This document shows, piece by piece, positions 31,677 through 40,863 of a DNA stretch of 57,708 nt. The stretch covers positions 1 to 57,708 of the forward strand of contig JACPTI010000017.1 of the NCBI GenBank assembly GCA_016192845.1, given 5' to 3'. The stretch's first letter is position 1. Each line of letters opens with the position of its first letter. The notes beneath the pieces were generated by a model. The model made no database searches and was not told the DNA's origin. It was given only the letters and a program-made list of their open reading frames with translations. Source of the DNA: Acidobacteriota bacterium (lineage in GTDB: Bacteria > Acidobacteriota > Vicinamibacteria > Vicinamibacterales > UBA2999). A program made the position numbers and the translations under genes.

Positions 31677-32528
31677 ATGAGGTCTGTGATCGCGATCGCC
31701 GCAGCCATCGTGATGCTCGTGTTGCCGGCCAGTCTCGTCAGCGCACAGACGCCGGAGGAGCGGATCGAGGCCGCCAGGGGCCGGGCGCGCGACGCGGGCA
31801 TTCCGGTTGCCCTGCTCGACAGCAAGGTCGCCGAGGGCAAGGCCAAGGGCGTGTCGATGGAGCGGATTGCGGGAGCCGTCGAACGGCGCGAGGCGGCGCT
31901 CGAGGAGGCGAATCAGGCGCTGCAGGGCTACGACGTTGGTCTCACGGGTCTCGCCCTGGCGGCTGATGCCGTCGAGAGTGGCGTCGCCCAGGTGGTCCTG
32001 CAAACACTAATCAAGTCGGCGCCGGCGGAGCGTCGCGTCGTGGCGATTGCCGTGCTGAGTCACCTGGTGGAGAACGGGCAAGCGCCGCTCGTGGCCCTCA
32101 AGGCCGTGCAGGGAGCGATGGGGAATCCCGAGGCGTTGGTCAACCTGCTCAACCTGCCGCCGCAGGCGGCTGGCGCGGTTGGCCGTGGGGGACCGCCAAA
32201 CGCGCAGCCCCCCGGTGCCGCGGCGGGTCGCGGTGGCGCCCTGGGGCCGCCGGCCGGAGTGCCCGCGCCGGGCACTCCGCCACAGGCAGGACGACCCGGC
32301 GGCCCGCCCGCAAGTCCCGGTGGTCGTCCGATCACGAGCCCTGGTGGCCAACCGGGACGGCCCGACACGCCATCAGCCCCCACGCCGCCGGCATCACCGG
32401 CACCGCCTGCGGCACCCACACCGGGATCGCCTGCGCCGCCGGGAACACCTGCGCCACCCGGAACGCCGGCGCCACCTGCACCTCCCACGCCGCCGACACC
32501 GCCGACTCCCGGCGGCGGGCCACGCTAA
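31677..32528 (+). CDS. Secreted protein with helical domain and Pro-rich tail
   Basis: This 283-residue protein has a signal peptide (IAIAAAIVMLVLPASLVSA, then QTPEERIEA), a helical domain of about 130 residues (EERIEAARGRARDAGIP, KVAEGKAKGVSMERIAGAV, LVNLLNLPP) and a long Pro/Gly/Ala tail (PAPGTPPQAGRPGGPP, TPPTPPTPGGGPR). The segment GIPVALLDSKVAEGKAKGVS followed by ERIAGAVERR looks like a conserved small helical repeat. SD GGGGAGGA precedes the ATG at good spacing. It follows the sigma gene by 32 nt and may be part of the same operon or a target. No function is known. Confidence 0.78.
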   Translation: MRSVIAIAAAIVMLVLPASLVSAQTPEERIEAARGRARDAGIPVALLDSKVAEGKAKGVSMERIAGAVERREAALEEANQALQGYDVGLTGLALAADAVESGVAQVVLQTLIKSAPAERRVVAIAVLSHLVENGQAPLVALKAVQGAMGNPEALVNLLNLPPQAAGAVGRGGPPNAQPPGAAAGRGGALGPPAGVPAPGTPPQAGRPGGPPASPGGRPITSPGGQPGRPDTPSAPTPPASPAPPAAPTPGSPAPPGTPAPPGTPAPPAPPTPPTPPTPGGGPR

Positions 32529-32731
32529 GCACGGACCATGGCCGGTCGCGGCACGCACTGTCGCGGCCGGCCCTACGGACGCATCGGCCGCGCAGCAGGA
32601 ATCTTCGCGACCGAATGCATCGACCCGGTCGCCGCCGAGATTGGTGACGCGCGAAGCAAAGATGCGGCGAACGGATGGCCGCCACGCGCGCGGGATTTCA
32701 GCGGCGATGTAGAATCGAGCCAGCGATTGAG

Positions 32732-32829
32732 ATGAGCTTCTGGGAATTCCTGGGCGTGACCTTGAGCTCCGCGGGACTCTTTGCGTCCATCCTGGGGTCG
32801 AGTTGATCAAGGCGCTGCGCGCTGCGTGA
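32732..32829 (+). pseudogene. Deleted copy C of the small membrane/coiled-coil family
   Basis: The start MSFWEFLGVTLSSAGLFASI matches copies A and B, then the sequence jumps from ATCCTGG to GTCGAGTTGATCAAGGCGCT, the 3' end of the gene, deleting about 160-190 nt and creating a stop after 24 residues. The upstream GATGTAGAATCGAGCC-GCGATTGAG is the same flank as in copy B. It is either a decayed copy or a short derivative of the repeated unit. Confidence 0.8.
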
Positions 32830-32837
32830 CGTAACCT

Positions 32838-33453
32838 TCAGTCCACCCAGTCGGCGATGAAGACGTTGGTGTCGCCTGCCGCCCTCGCGAAGCGATTCGA
32901 GGCCCACATCAGCTTTCTGCCGTCGCTGGTGAACATCGGGAACCCGTCGAACCCTTCGTCGAAGGTAATCTGCTGCAGGCCGCTGCCGTCGCGATTGATC
33001 AGATACAGGTCGAAGTTCGGGCTGTGCGGAAAAAATGTCGAACGTGCGGTACAGCGGCCAGACGTATCCGGCAGACCGATCCGGCACTGGAGGGCAATCG
33101 GGCGATCCCAGATGCGTCGAAGAATAGATGATGCGCTGGCCGTCCGGCGTGAAATACCCGCACGTCGTCCGGCCTGTGCCCGTGCTGACCATCTTCACGG
33201 AGGAGCCGTCGAGGTCCATCGTGAAAATCTGATCGCACGTGTACGGCGGCCTCGTGGATTGAAAGATGATCTGCTTGCCGTCGAAGGGAAAATATGCCTC
33301 CGCGTTTTCTCCGCCAAATGTCAGCTGGCGGATATTGCGCAGATGGGTTTCCTTCGCATGCGGGCGTATGGCTTGGTGGTCCTGCCCCGAAAACGGAGCG
33401 CTGGACACCCACAGTGCCACTGCAACCAGTGCCAATAGTCGATTCATGCGCAT
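32838..33453 (-). pseudogene. TolB-like/PD40 repeat secreted protein with a frameshift
   Basis: The N-terminal frame has a signal peptide (LLALVAVALWVSSAPFSG) and PD40-type beta-propeller units (IRQLTFGGENAEAYFPFDGK, FTMDLDGSSVKMVSTGTGRT, CGYFTPDGQRIIYSSTH). Near 33030 the frame changes at a run of six A; the other frame continues FDLYLINRDGSGLQQITFDE, FPMFTSDGRKLMWASNR and NVFIADWVD, and stops at 32838. A single-base change in the homopolymer explains it. About 205 residues would be restored. It could be a real pseudogene or a sequence error. Confidence 0.7.
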
Positions 33454-33488
33454 GATGACGCTCTCGCAGCCCCTGTGCGTTTTGTGGG

Positions 33489-35336
33489 CTATCTTCTCGC
33501 TTCCAACACGACGGTCGCTTTCACCTCACCGCCATTGCGCTTCACAACGACCAGAACGGCGTCGCCGGGCTTCTTCGCACGCAGCGCGTAGGTGAAATCA
33601 TACAAGTTCTGAATAGGCCTTCCGTCAAACTCCACCAGCAGGTCGCCCGACTGCAATCCGGCCTTCGCGGCCGGGCTACCCGGCCGAACGTCTGCAAACA
33701 ACACCCCTTTGAGGTCATCGCGGAAATCGGGGATCGAGCCAAAGTATGGTCCGTAACCGCCGCCGCCACCCGACGGCGGCTCTTCCTGAACCTCACTGTA
33801 CTGCGGCCTCCGGGCATCGTTGGCGATTCGCTCCAGCATCAAGTAGACCAGCGACAGAACTTTCTTCGCTCCCTCCCCATTGATCTTCTCGGAGGTGTCG
33901 GATGGCTTGTGATAGTCCGCGTGAAGTCCGGAGAAGAAGAACAGGACTGGAATCCGTTTGGTGTTGAACGGCGTGTGGTCGCTCGATCCGAAGCCCGAAT
34001 CCGAGTAATCCAGCAGCAATCCGACCTTGTGATTCAGCTCTTGCAGCCAGGGCCTGAAAGCCGGTGAGGTCCCCACCCCACCGACGAAGATCCGATCGTT
34101 TCGCAGGCGCCCAATCATATCCATGTTGATCATCCCGGCAATCCCGGCGATTGGCACGGTGGGATGATTCGTAAAGTACGACGAGCCGAGCAACCCCAGC
34201 TCCTCACCGGCGAACGTCATGAACAGCAGCGAGCGCTTGAACTGCTGCTGGTGTGTCGCCGCCACCCGGCCGATTTCGAGCACACCGGCGGTCCCGGATG
34301 CATTGTCGTCCGCACCGTGATGGATCTGGCCGACCTGCGACGGCGTCAGCGAACCGCGGTTACCCAGCCCGAGGTGATCGTAGTGGGCGCCTACCACGAC
34401 CCATTCGTTGCGCAGCTTGGGATCGTGTCCCGGAACTGCCGCGACGACGTTGCGCACCGGCTGACGGGTGCGAGCCACGTCGGTGGCGATCGTGATTCGC
34501 GCATCAGGGACCTCGAAGGACTGCGGCTCGAGGTCTCTATCGATCCTCTGTTGAATCGCCGCGAGATCCCGGCCGCTCTTCGCCAGCAACGCTTCGACGA
34601 AATCGCCGCGAACATGGACCGACGAGATGCCGGCGTCGTCGGATTCCGCCGCACGCGTTGCCGGCCCAACCACATCCGGTTCGGTCGCATGGTTGTTCGG
34701 ATCGGTGATGAACACAATGCCCTTCGCGCCGTGCTGCCTCGCATTGATGGCCTTGTTGATGAAAGAGGCGTGCCTCGTCGCATTCGTTCCGTTGAAGGGG
34801 CTTTTTGCGTCCAACTCCTGCGGTTCGTGCCGGAATGCAATGACGATCTTGTTGGTGACGTTTATGCCCCGGTAGTCGTCGTACTGCAGTTCCGGAGCCG
34901 TGATCCCGTACCCGACGAACACCACCGGTCCTTGAAACGCCGCGGTGTTCGAAAAGCTGATCGGCACAAAATCGTCGTTGAGCGTCAGCGCGGAGCCGTT
35001 GAACACCAGCTCGTTCCTCAGCCCCAACTGCGCGCCGGTCGTGACCTCGAACCTCTGGAAGAACGTTCCCTCGTCACCGAGAGGTCTCAGTCCCGACACT
35101 CGAAACTGAGAGGCGATGTACTCCGCGGCCTCGTCCAGCTCGGCGAGACCGTTTCCCCGCCCCTTCATCGCCTCGCTCGCGAGATACGTCACGTGCTTCA
35201 TGTACCGCTCCGGCGCAAGGGCCGCGACTGCGTCGAGCGCGGCCACGGGGGCCGCAGGTACGAGCGGCGAGATCAGAGCGAACGAGCAGACGACGGCCGC
35301 AATCGGTATCGCGGTCAGACAACGTTTTGTTCGCAT
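33489..35336 (-). CDS. Secreted M28 aminopeptidase with PA and PDZ domains
   Basis: This 615-residue protein has an N-terminal signal segment (AIPIAAVVCSFALISPLVPA), a PA-like insert (about 130-230: VVFVGYGITAPELQYDDYRG), an M28 zinc-peptidase domain with the metal ligands in HYDHLGLG, DDNASGTAGV, GEELGLLGSS, MDMIGRLRN and SDHTPFNTK, and a C-terminal PDZ domain (about 530-610: GVLFADVRPGSPAAKAGLQS, DLLVEFDGRPI). It should cleave amino acids from peptides outside the cytoplasm. All five metal sites appear intact. It is a single gene in a region of decayed genes. Confidence 0.92.
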   Translation of the reverse strand: MRTKRCLTAIPIAAVVCSFALISPLVPAAPVAALDAVAALAPERYMKHVTYLASEAMKGRGNGLAELDEAAEYIASQFRVSGLRPLGDEGTFFQRFEVTTGAQLGLRNELVFNGSALTLNDDFVPISFSNTAAFQGPVVFVGYGITAPELQYDDYRGINVTNKIVIAFRHEPQELDAKSPFNGTNATRHASFINKAINARQHGAKGIVFITDPNNHATEPDVVGPATRAAESDDAGISSVHVRGDFVEALLAKSGRDLAAIQQRIDRDLEPQSFEVPDARITIATDVARTRQPVRNVVAAVPGHDPKLRNEWVVVGAHYDHLGLGNRGSLTPSQVGQIHHGADDNASGTAGVLEIGRVAATHQQQFKRSLLFMTFAGEELGLLGSSYFTNHPTVPIAGIAGMINMDMIGRLRNDRIFVGGVGTSPAFRPWLQELNHKVGLLLDYSDSGFGSSDHTPFNTKRIPVLFFFSGLHADYHKPSDTSEKINGEGAKKVLSLVYLMLERIANDARRPQYSEVQEEPPSGGGGGYGPYFGSIPDFRDDLKGVLFADVRPGSPAAKAGLQSGDLLVEFDGRPIQNLYDFTYALRAKKPGDAVLVVVKRNGGEVKATVVLEARR

Positions 35337-35522
35337 AGAGGTCTCTCGTTGCAGGCTGTACGGCCTGGAGGGGTGAGACGTTTCGTTGCGCGTATTATAG
35401 ACACCGAAGAGCGTGGGTGCAGCCGCGGATGTCGCTGGTCAGGCGCTTAGTGCCGGCCACGGTGCAACGTACCGCCATCCCGCGTACGTGGGGCTGGCGG
35501 CTTGTAGTCCAGGAGGTCCACC

Positions 35523-35723
35523 ATGCCGGATCTCAGCGGCACGGACGTTGCCGGCGTGATCCTTGGTGCCCAGATGGCGCTGCTGGAAGCGATCGGTCCC
35601 ATTCTGGTGATGGCCGCGCTCGGATTGTGCGTCACAGTAGGGTGGGCGCTCGTTCATCTTTGCCTGAGCGAGCGGCGCTCCGATGACCGGACTGCTGCTG
35701 GCCTAGAGAAGCCCCGTTCATAA
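35523..35723 (+). CDS. Small membrane protein
   Basis: This 66-residue protein has one hydrophobic helix (GPILVMAALGLCVTVGWALV, about residues 25-44) and a polar tail. The strong SD AGGAGGT stands at ideal distance before the ATG, which is the best argument that it is expressed. It starts 190 nt from the divergent peptidase. I do not recognise a family. Confidence 0.6.
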   Translation: MPDLSGTDVAGVILGAQMALLEAIGPILVMAALGLCVTVGWALVHLCLSERRSDDRTAAGLEKPRS

Positions 35724-35794
35724 CCATGGCGGGGCGCGTCGGAGCAGGAACCACACTGGAATGGAACGGGAATCGGAAACAGCCCTTATCGACC

Positions 35795-36000
35795 TGACTG
35801 GCCACGCACCTCTTTCGGGAATCGCTTCGGTGCCGTTTCGCACCGTCGCTCGTCTATCCGCGTATACGTAATCCAGCCCAGCTCCGCTGAGACCAATGTC
35901 CCCGGCGATCGCATTTTGCGGTTGTGCTCGTTCTGCACCCAGCCGTTCGGCGTCGCCAAGATGACGTTTTTTCGATCGAGCCAGTCATAGTCATCCCGAT
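35795..36000 (-). pseudogene. Degenerate fragment with PNGWVQNEHNR motif, copy 1
   Basis: The minus strand reads DWLDRKNVILATPNGWVQNE, HNRKMRSPGTLVSAELGWIT and ends RFPKEVRGQSGR, closely resembling 36895-37110 (roughly three quarters of bases shared by eye). No start or complete domain is present. ATPNGW recalls the C-terminal half of some methyltransferases, but I cannot confirm this. Nothing else is seen in 35724-36101. Confidence 0.5.
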
Positions 36001-36101
36001 AGGACGGTACCGGAATCCGCCAGATTTGCGCGGCCGCGGGCTTTCAGCGGATGCCGCAGATCCCCGCAAAGGTGGCGTGGTCGATCAGCTCGCAACGTCA
36101 T

Positions 36102-36506
36102 TCAATACCCGACGACCTTCAGCCCCGGGATTCGAGAGAACTCCTTGACGTTACGCGTCACGAGCGACGCGTCATCGACGACTGCCGCCGTCGCGATCAG
36201 GAGGTCCATGGCTCCAACGGTCTGGCCCGAACGCTGAAGAGATGCCAGTAGACGGCCGTACGTCGGCGCAAACGTCGCCGCCGGGTAAGCAATCTGGACC
36301 CCGTCGCAAAAATTCAGGATCGCTTGGCGCTCTTTCTCGGGGTGTCGCGACAGTTCTGCCCCGGCGAACAGCTCGCAGGCGACGTGCACGCTGATCGAGA
36401 GCTCCTCCTCCTCCAGCGCCTCACGCAGCGCGCTGGCAGGACCCGGCTTCCGGCGACGGATTTCACGGAGAAGATCGACGGCAAACGACGTGTCGAGGTG
36501 CGTCAC
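36102..36506 (-). CDS. PIN-domain toxin (VapC-like)
   Basis: This 134-residue PIN protein begins VTHLDTSFAVDLLREI at a GTG, with the first Asp in HLDTS; VHVACELFAGAEL carries the Glu, and VGAMDLLIATAAVVDDASLV the later acidic residues, ending NVKEFSRIPGLKVVGY. The pattern VTRNVKEFSRIPGL is typical of the VapC C-terminus. The GTG overlaps the antitoxin stop (GTGA). All key residues are present. Confidence 0.88.
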   Translation of the reverse strand: MTHLDTSFAVDLLREIRRRKPGPASALREALEEEELSISVHVACELFAGAELSRHPEKERQAILNFCDGVQIAYPAATFAPTYGRLLASLQRSGQTVGAMDLLIATAAVVDDASLVTRNVKEFSRIPGLKVVGY

Positions 36507-36733
36507 AGCTTCGGTGCCCGCGCACGACTCCGCCGCCGCGCGCGGACCTGCACGTCGATGAGATCGAGGGTCTGATCCGACGGCACGCCTCGCGCCAGCG
36601 CCGACCATAGGTCGCGGCCTGTTTTCCGGCCGAGGCGTTCTTTGATAACGTCCGAGAAGGATTGGCCGGCCTTCTTCGCGCGCGCGAGCTTCTCGTAGGC
36701 CTCGAGGTCGATCGTGATGGTCTTGACCGCCAT
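36503..36733 (-). CDS. VapB-type antitoxin
   Basis: This 76-residue protein begins MAVKTITIDLEAYEKLARAK and continues QSFSDVIKERLGRKT, a pattern of the DUF217/VapB antitoxins. The C-terminal part is basic (VQVRARRRSRARAPKL). The ATG at 36733 gives the family start; an upstream ATG at 36769 is less likely. It overlaps the toxin gene by 4 nt. Confidence 0.85.
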   Translation of the reverse strand: MAVKTITIDLEAYEKLARAKKAGQSFSDVIKERLGRKTGRDLWSALARGVPSDQTLDLIDVQVRARRRSRARAPKL

Positions 36734-36894
36734 GCACTTATCATGCACGTATCCCGCCTGCCGGTTCAAGATTCACTTGCCCATTCCCGTCAGCCCCGTA
36801 GTAAACCCGTGGACCAGCTTGAGTGCACTGGCCAGGGGAAAGCGCAACTTGCCAGGCGGGCAGGGGCTTGGGACGAGACGACGAGCCGCTCAAC

Positions 36895-37263
36895 GACCCG
36901 ACTGGCCAGGCACCTCGTTCGGGAATTGCTGCGGCGCCGCTTCGCAGCGTTCCTGGGGTATCCGCCGATACGTAATCCAGCCCAGTTCGTGTGCCACGAG
37001 CTCATCCGGCGAACGCATCTCTCGATTGTGCTCGTTCTGCACCCACCCGTTCGGCGTGACCAGGAGGATGTTGTGGCGATCGAGCCAGAGCCACGCCTGC
37101 GTGTCGAGCAAGTACTTCACGCGCGGTCCCTGAACCAGACGTCGGGGGACGCGATCGGTGCCTCGATGTCGCCCGGGACCTTCGCGGTACCGGCGAGCGA
37201 GCCGACCAGACCCCCGGCGCGGTCGGCGTAAGCGGCACCGCGCACGGCCAGGCGATAGACGGG
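36895..37263 (-). pseudogene. Decayed toxin-antitoxin-like locus fused to PNGWVQNEHNR fragment, copy 2
   Basis: From 37263 down, the minus strand reads MPVYRLAVRGAAYADRAGG ... AKVPGDIEAPIASPDVWF, which resembles the C-terminal end of a small antitoxin. It is followed by VKYLLDTQAWLWLDRH, the start of many PIN toxins, which then merges into the ILLVTPNGWVQNEHNREMRS sequence shared with 35795-36000. No complete protein remains. The locus looks like a mosaic of relics. The region 37264-37441 has only a short plus-strand fragment (YSFEKANGYASTDAAVDGLL) and no gene. Confidence 0.5.
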
Positions 37264-37441
37264 CATGGATACGTGGAACTCGCGGCAGGAGATGAAACGG
37301 TTCGGCCGCGCTGACCGTCAACCGCACAGCGCCGGCCCGCCTCATGTCATGGACGTGGTGACGACCTACAGCTTCGAGAAGGCCAACGGATACGCCAGCA
37401 CGGACGCAGCGGTGGATGGGCTGCTCGCAAACATAGCGACG

Positions 37442-37849
37442 TCAGCGGGGCGACTCGATTTTCCGAAATTCCGGAGTTCCAGCGCTGCGGGAAAGGCTCA
37501 CGATGTGAAACGGAGACGTCAACACCTGGGCGACGAGCGCGTCAGGCGCCGGGCGGCGTTCGACGTACTCCACCACCGCGCGGCCACCCTGTGCTTTCAC
37601 CGCTGTGATTTCGACCTCGTACCCGGCGGTCGGCCGCTCCCCGAGAAACACCGCCACCACCATTGACCGCGAGAAATCAACCGAAGGGGGCGGCTGGCTG
37701 CTGCCGTGCGCCTTCCAGAGCGCCCGCCAGTCGTCGAGCGACCGGACGACGACCTCCCGCGGCTCCATGATGTCGCTGTGAGTGCCGCGTGCGACAGTGG
37801 TCACGGCGAGCAGTATCTGCAGGATGACGGGTATGGCGATCACGCCCAC
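37442..37849 (-). CDS. PrcB-like C-terminal domain protein (intact paralogue)
   Basis: This 135-residue protein has a hydrophobic N-terminus (MGVIAIPVILQILLAVTTVA), a middle region with VVVRSLDDWRALWKAHG and VDFSRSMVVAVFLGERPTAG, and the ending VEYVERRPAPDALVAQVLTS. It matches the PrcB C-terminal/protease-inhibitor-like family. The broken copy at 25460 aligns end to end. The N-terminus predicts export or membrane attachment. It lies beside a broken subtilisin gene, which suggests a protease-inhibitor pair in the past, although this is only neighbourhood evidence. Confidence 0.75.
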   Translation of the reverse strand: MGVIAIPVILQILLAVTTVARGTHSDIMEPREVVVRSLDDWRALWKAHGSSQPPPSVDFSRSMVVAVFLGERPTAGYEVEITAVKAQGGRAVVEYVERRPAPDALVAQVLTSPFHIVSLSRSAGTPEFRKIESPR

Positions 37850-37882
37850 AACGAGCGCCCTTCACGTGGCCTTCAGACCTTT

Positions 37883-39033
37883 TTAATACTTCCCGGCGTA
37901 CACGATCTCGATGGCGCGGCCATCCTTGCTGGACGTGCCCGGCTTGACGGCATCGAGCTTGAGCTGTCCCTCCACGGTGGCGGGGCTCGCCAAAGGGTTA
38001 GACGACAGGTACAGCGCACCGGTGCCGCCGACATGAGGGGCCGCCATAGAGGTGCCGGACATGGTGGTCGTGCCGCCTCCGCTCTTCGTCGACAGTTGTC
38101 GTCTTTGTCGGTGGCGGCGGTAGTCAGGACGCCACCGTGCGTCCCCGCCCGCGCCGGTGAATAGTTGCACGCGTCGGCGCCATCATTCCCTGCGGCGATC
38201 GAATAGAAGACACCGCTGTCCGCAGACTTCCTGACCGCGTCATCAAGTGCCTGGCTCGCGCCGCCACCGAGGCTCATGTTCGCGATCGCCGGCTTCTTGG
38301 CGTTCGCGGTGACCCAGTCGATACCTTTTATGACACCCGAGGTCGATCCGGTGCCACCGCACCCCAGCACTTTGACGCCAGTCAGCGGCGCGCCTGGCGC
38401 TGCGCCTACGACATCGACCGTGTTGTCCCGGGCCGCCACTGTGCCTGCGACGTGCGTCCCGTGCCCGTGACAGTCTCTGTTCGGCCCATTCGCGAAGTTC
38501 ACGTGGCCCACCACGTAGAGATCCTGGTGCTTGGCGTCGACGCCGGTATCGATGATGTAGGCATTCACGTTGGTGATCGCTCCCGAGCCGTCGCCGGCTG
38601 CCGTGGAGCTCACATCGGCATCGATTCGGTCGATTCCCCACGGCAGCGTCTGCGCGACGATGCGCATCGTCCCATCAGTTTCGATATAGGAGACCCTCGG
38701 ATCGTTCTGGAGCGCCGCGATCTGCACCGTCGTCAATCGCGCCGCGAACCCGCGGATCGTGGCGCTGTACACATGATCCGCGCGGAAACCGTGTGTACGC
38801 TCGAGCACCTGCACGGCCCCGGCCACGCCCGGATCCAGATAGTTCCAAGCGGGCGGATTCGCCGCAGCACGATCGTCCGGGCTGTAGACGACGCGGAAAT
38901 CCTCGAACGAGGCGTCCTCGTCAAAGACGACGATCATGGGCCCCGCAGGCGGCTGCTGCGCGCTAGCGATCGCAACCATCCCGACAGTGGCGGCAACAAT
39001 CGCGACACTGAATAGGGCTCGGGGTACTTTCAT
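37883..39033 (-). pseudogene. Secreted subtilisin-like protease with internal deletion/frameshift
   Basis: The N-terminal frame encodes a signal peptide (VAIVAATVGMVAIASA), an I9-type propeptide (FEDFRVVYSPDDRAAANPP ... GFAARLTTVQIAALQNDPRV) and S8 motifs with Asp (AYIIDTGVDAKH) and His (HGHGTHVAGTVAARDN), like proteinase K relatives. After AATDKDDN near 38100 the frame fails, and the Ser motif SGGGTTTMSGTSMAAPH continues in another frame to the stop at 37883. The block between (normally FSN-G-xVD-APG) is missing, so a deletion of about 60-80 nt has occurred. It cannot make an active enzyme. The ATG at 39033 is chosen over an upstream in-frame ATG because it begins the signal peptide. Confidence 0.8.
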
Positions 39034-39176
39034 CGAACAAAGCCTCCAATCCACATCGCTGCTGCGGAATGCGCCCTGGGTCACGGGAGCCGGTAGCGGC
39101 CTACTTTACTAACTGATCGGTCAGGGCGCAATGGCGCGATACGACCTGTCAAGGTGGCGCCTCCCGCCGGTGAACC

Positions 39177-39223
39177 TGTGTCGAATGTGCACACGGTGAT
39201 TGTGTCGAATACGCACATGTGAC
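39177..39223. repeat. Dispersed repeat with tandem TGTGTCGAAT-type half units, copy 2
   Basis: TGTGTCGAATGTGCACA and TGTGTCGAATACGCACA run in tandem. The block matches 25938-25985. Confidence 0.65.
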
Positions 39224-39301
39224 CCGCCCCGCCTGCAGGTCGTCTAGGGCGGGGGAACCGGGCCCATGGCCCGCGCGCATGACTGCCGCATCCGGCCGGC
39301 G

Positions 39302-40783
39302 CTACCGTCCCATCAGCCGCTCGGCAGGAATCTTCACGAGGAACGCATCGAGGCGGTCGCCTCCCAGGTTCGTCGTCCAGATGAAATAGCGGCCGGTCAC
39401 ATCCAGATCGCCTTTGGGCAGCTGCTCGTAGTCGTCGCCGTCGAGATCCTGCCCGCCCGGCGCGTCGAGATCCGTCATCACCTGGCCCACCACCAGCACG
39501 TCGAGGGAACCGTCGGCGTTCCGGTACGCGTCGAGCGGGAAGCAAATGATCTCGTCCGCCATGTCGGCCACGCGACTTGCGTTGCTCCCGCACGCATACT
39601 GTGACTCCGGCGCGAGCGCCGCGGCATTGCCGTGCGCAACGTGATTGGCGGCGACGAAGTCCCACCGCTTGTTGTAGTGGACCACGGGGCCGATCGGCCG
39701 TTTCGTGCTCGCGACGGGAAACTTCAGGAGAATCGTCGCATTCTCCAGTGAGTTGAACGTATCGGCCCCGACAGCGTACCCGTGGCCCATGTCATGGTGT
39801 CCCAGCGCGCCATCCTCGGCCTTGATCGTCGTCACGTTTCCACTGCTGAGATCGACGATCCGATTGCGCCGCATGCCATCAGAGCTGCTTTCGATGACCA
39901 GCAGCCAGCCGCCCGATTTGTCGATGTGGCATCGCGCTGAAGTACCACCCCTCACCCGTGCTGTAGCTGTAGATCGAATCCGGACTGAACAGAGGGCCGA
40001 GGTTCTGCACCTCGTCAGTTGCCTTGATGTAGCTGAGCAGCGCCGGCCCGCCGCCGCCGCGCGCCCGGTCCATGCCGAGAAAGATGTACAGATCAGAACT
40101 TGCCGACGTGGTTGTTGATGTTCCTCCAGTAGGAGTAGCCGACGTACCAGAGGCAGTCCTGGCCGTCCGCGCAGTCGCTGGCGTTGGTCAGCCGGACGCC
40201 GGTCGTGTTGTAGGGCTCAGGAAAGGTGAACGCGCCACGGGCGCCATTCGGCGGCAGAAACGCCTGAATCTCCTCGCGCGTGAACCGCGGCCGAAGTTCC
40301 GGGGAACCCGACTTTTCCAGCAGACCCTCGCCGTCCTCGGTCTCCGGCGGCGGATCGGTCGCACCGATTTTCGCACTGCGGACGGTCGCGCCCACGGTCA
40401 GCAGCGACGTGTCGAGCAGCAAAGGGTACTGCGGGGCGTTCGCGCTCTCGTGAAGCAGCGTGCCGGTTCTTGAAGTACTGCGCGCGGCCGCCAACCACGC
40501 CGACACGGAACACGTCGCCGGTGGTGTAGAGCGTATCGCCCTGGTAGACGCCATCCTCGCGAATCTCCGCGTAGCCGGCGCCCGCGCTGAGCTCCTGTTC
40601 CGACGTCGCGCCGGCGTCGTCGCACCCGTCGCAGCCCGACGTTTTCTGCAGCACGTCGCCCGAAACAGTAACGTTGACGAGATTCGTCCACACGACGCTC
40701 TGGTCAGCAGCGCCGGTGGCAATCGGAGGAATGAACGGGACTGCGAGGGCGACGAGCACCGCGAGCATTCTCACGGAGCTCAT
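39302..40783 (-). pseudogene. Secreted protein gene broken by several frameshifts
   Basis: Three consecutive frames make up one apparent protein. The first (from 40783) has a signal peptide (LAVLVALAVPFIPPIATGA) and VWTNLVNVTVSGDVLQKTSG, then GDTLYTTGDVFRVGVVGG. After about 40470 the next frame gives SANAPQYPLLLDTSLLTVGA ... YVGYSYWRNINNHVGKF. After about 40090 another frame gives LLSYIKATDEVQNLGPLFSP, and then near 39950 DKSGGWLLVIESSSDGMRRN to the end ERLMGR. At least three shifts are needed. The VWTNLVNVTVSG segment occurs at the start of many secreted repeat proteins. Function is unknown. Confidence 0.62.
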
Positions 40784-40863
40784 GATTCGAGAGCCGCGCA
40801 CGCCGCCGGCCAGAGCAGGAAAAGTGCCAGGCCGACGATGGTAGAATCGACCCAGACATTGAG

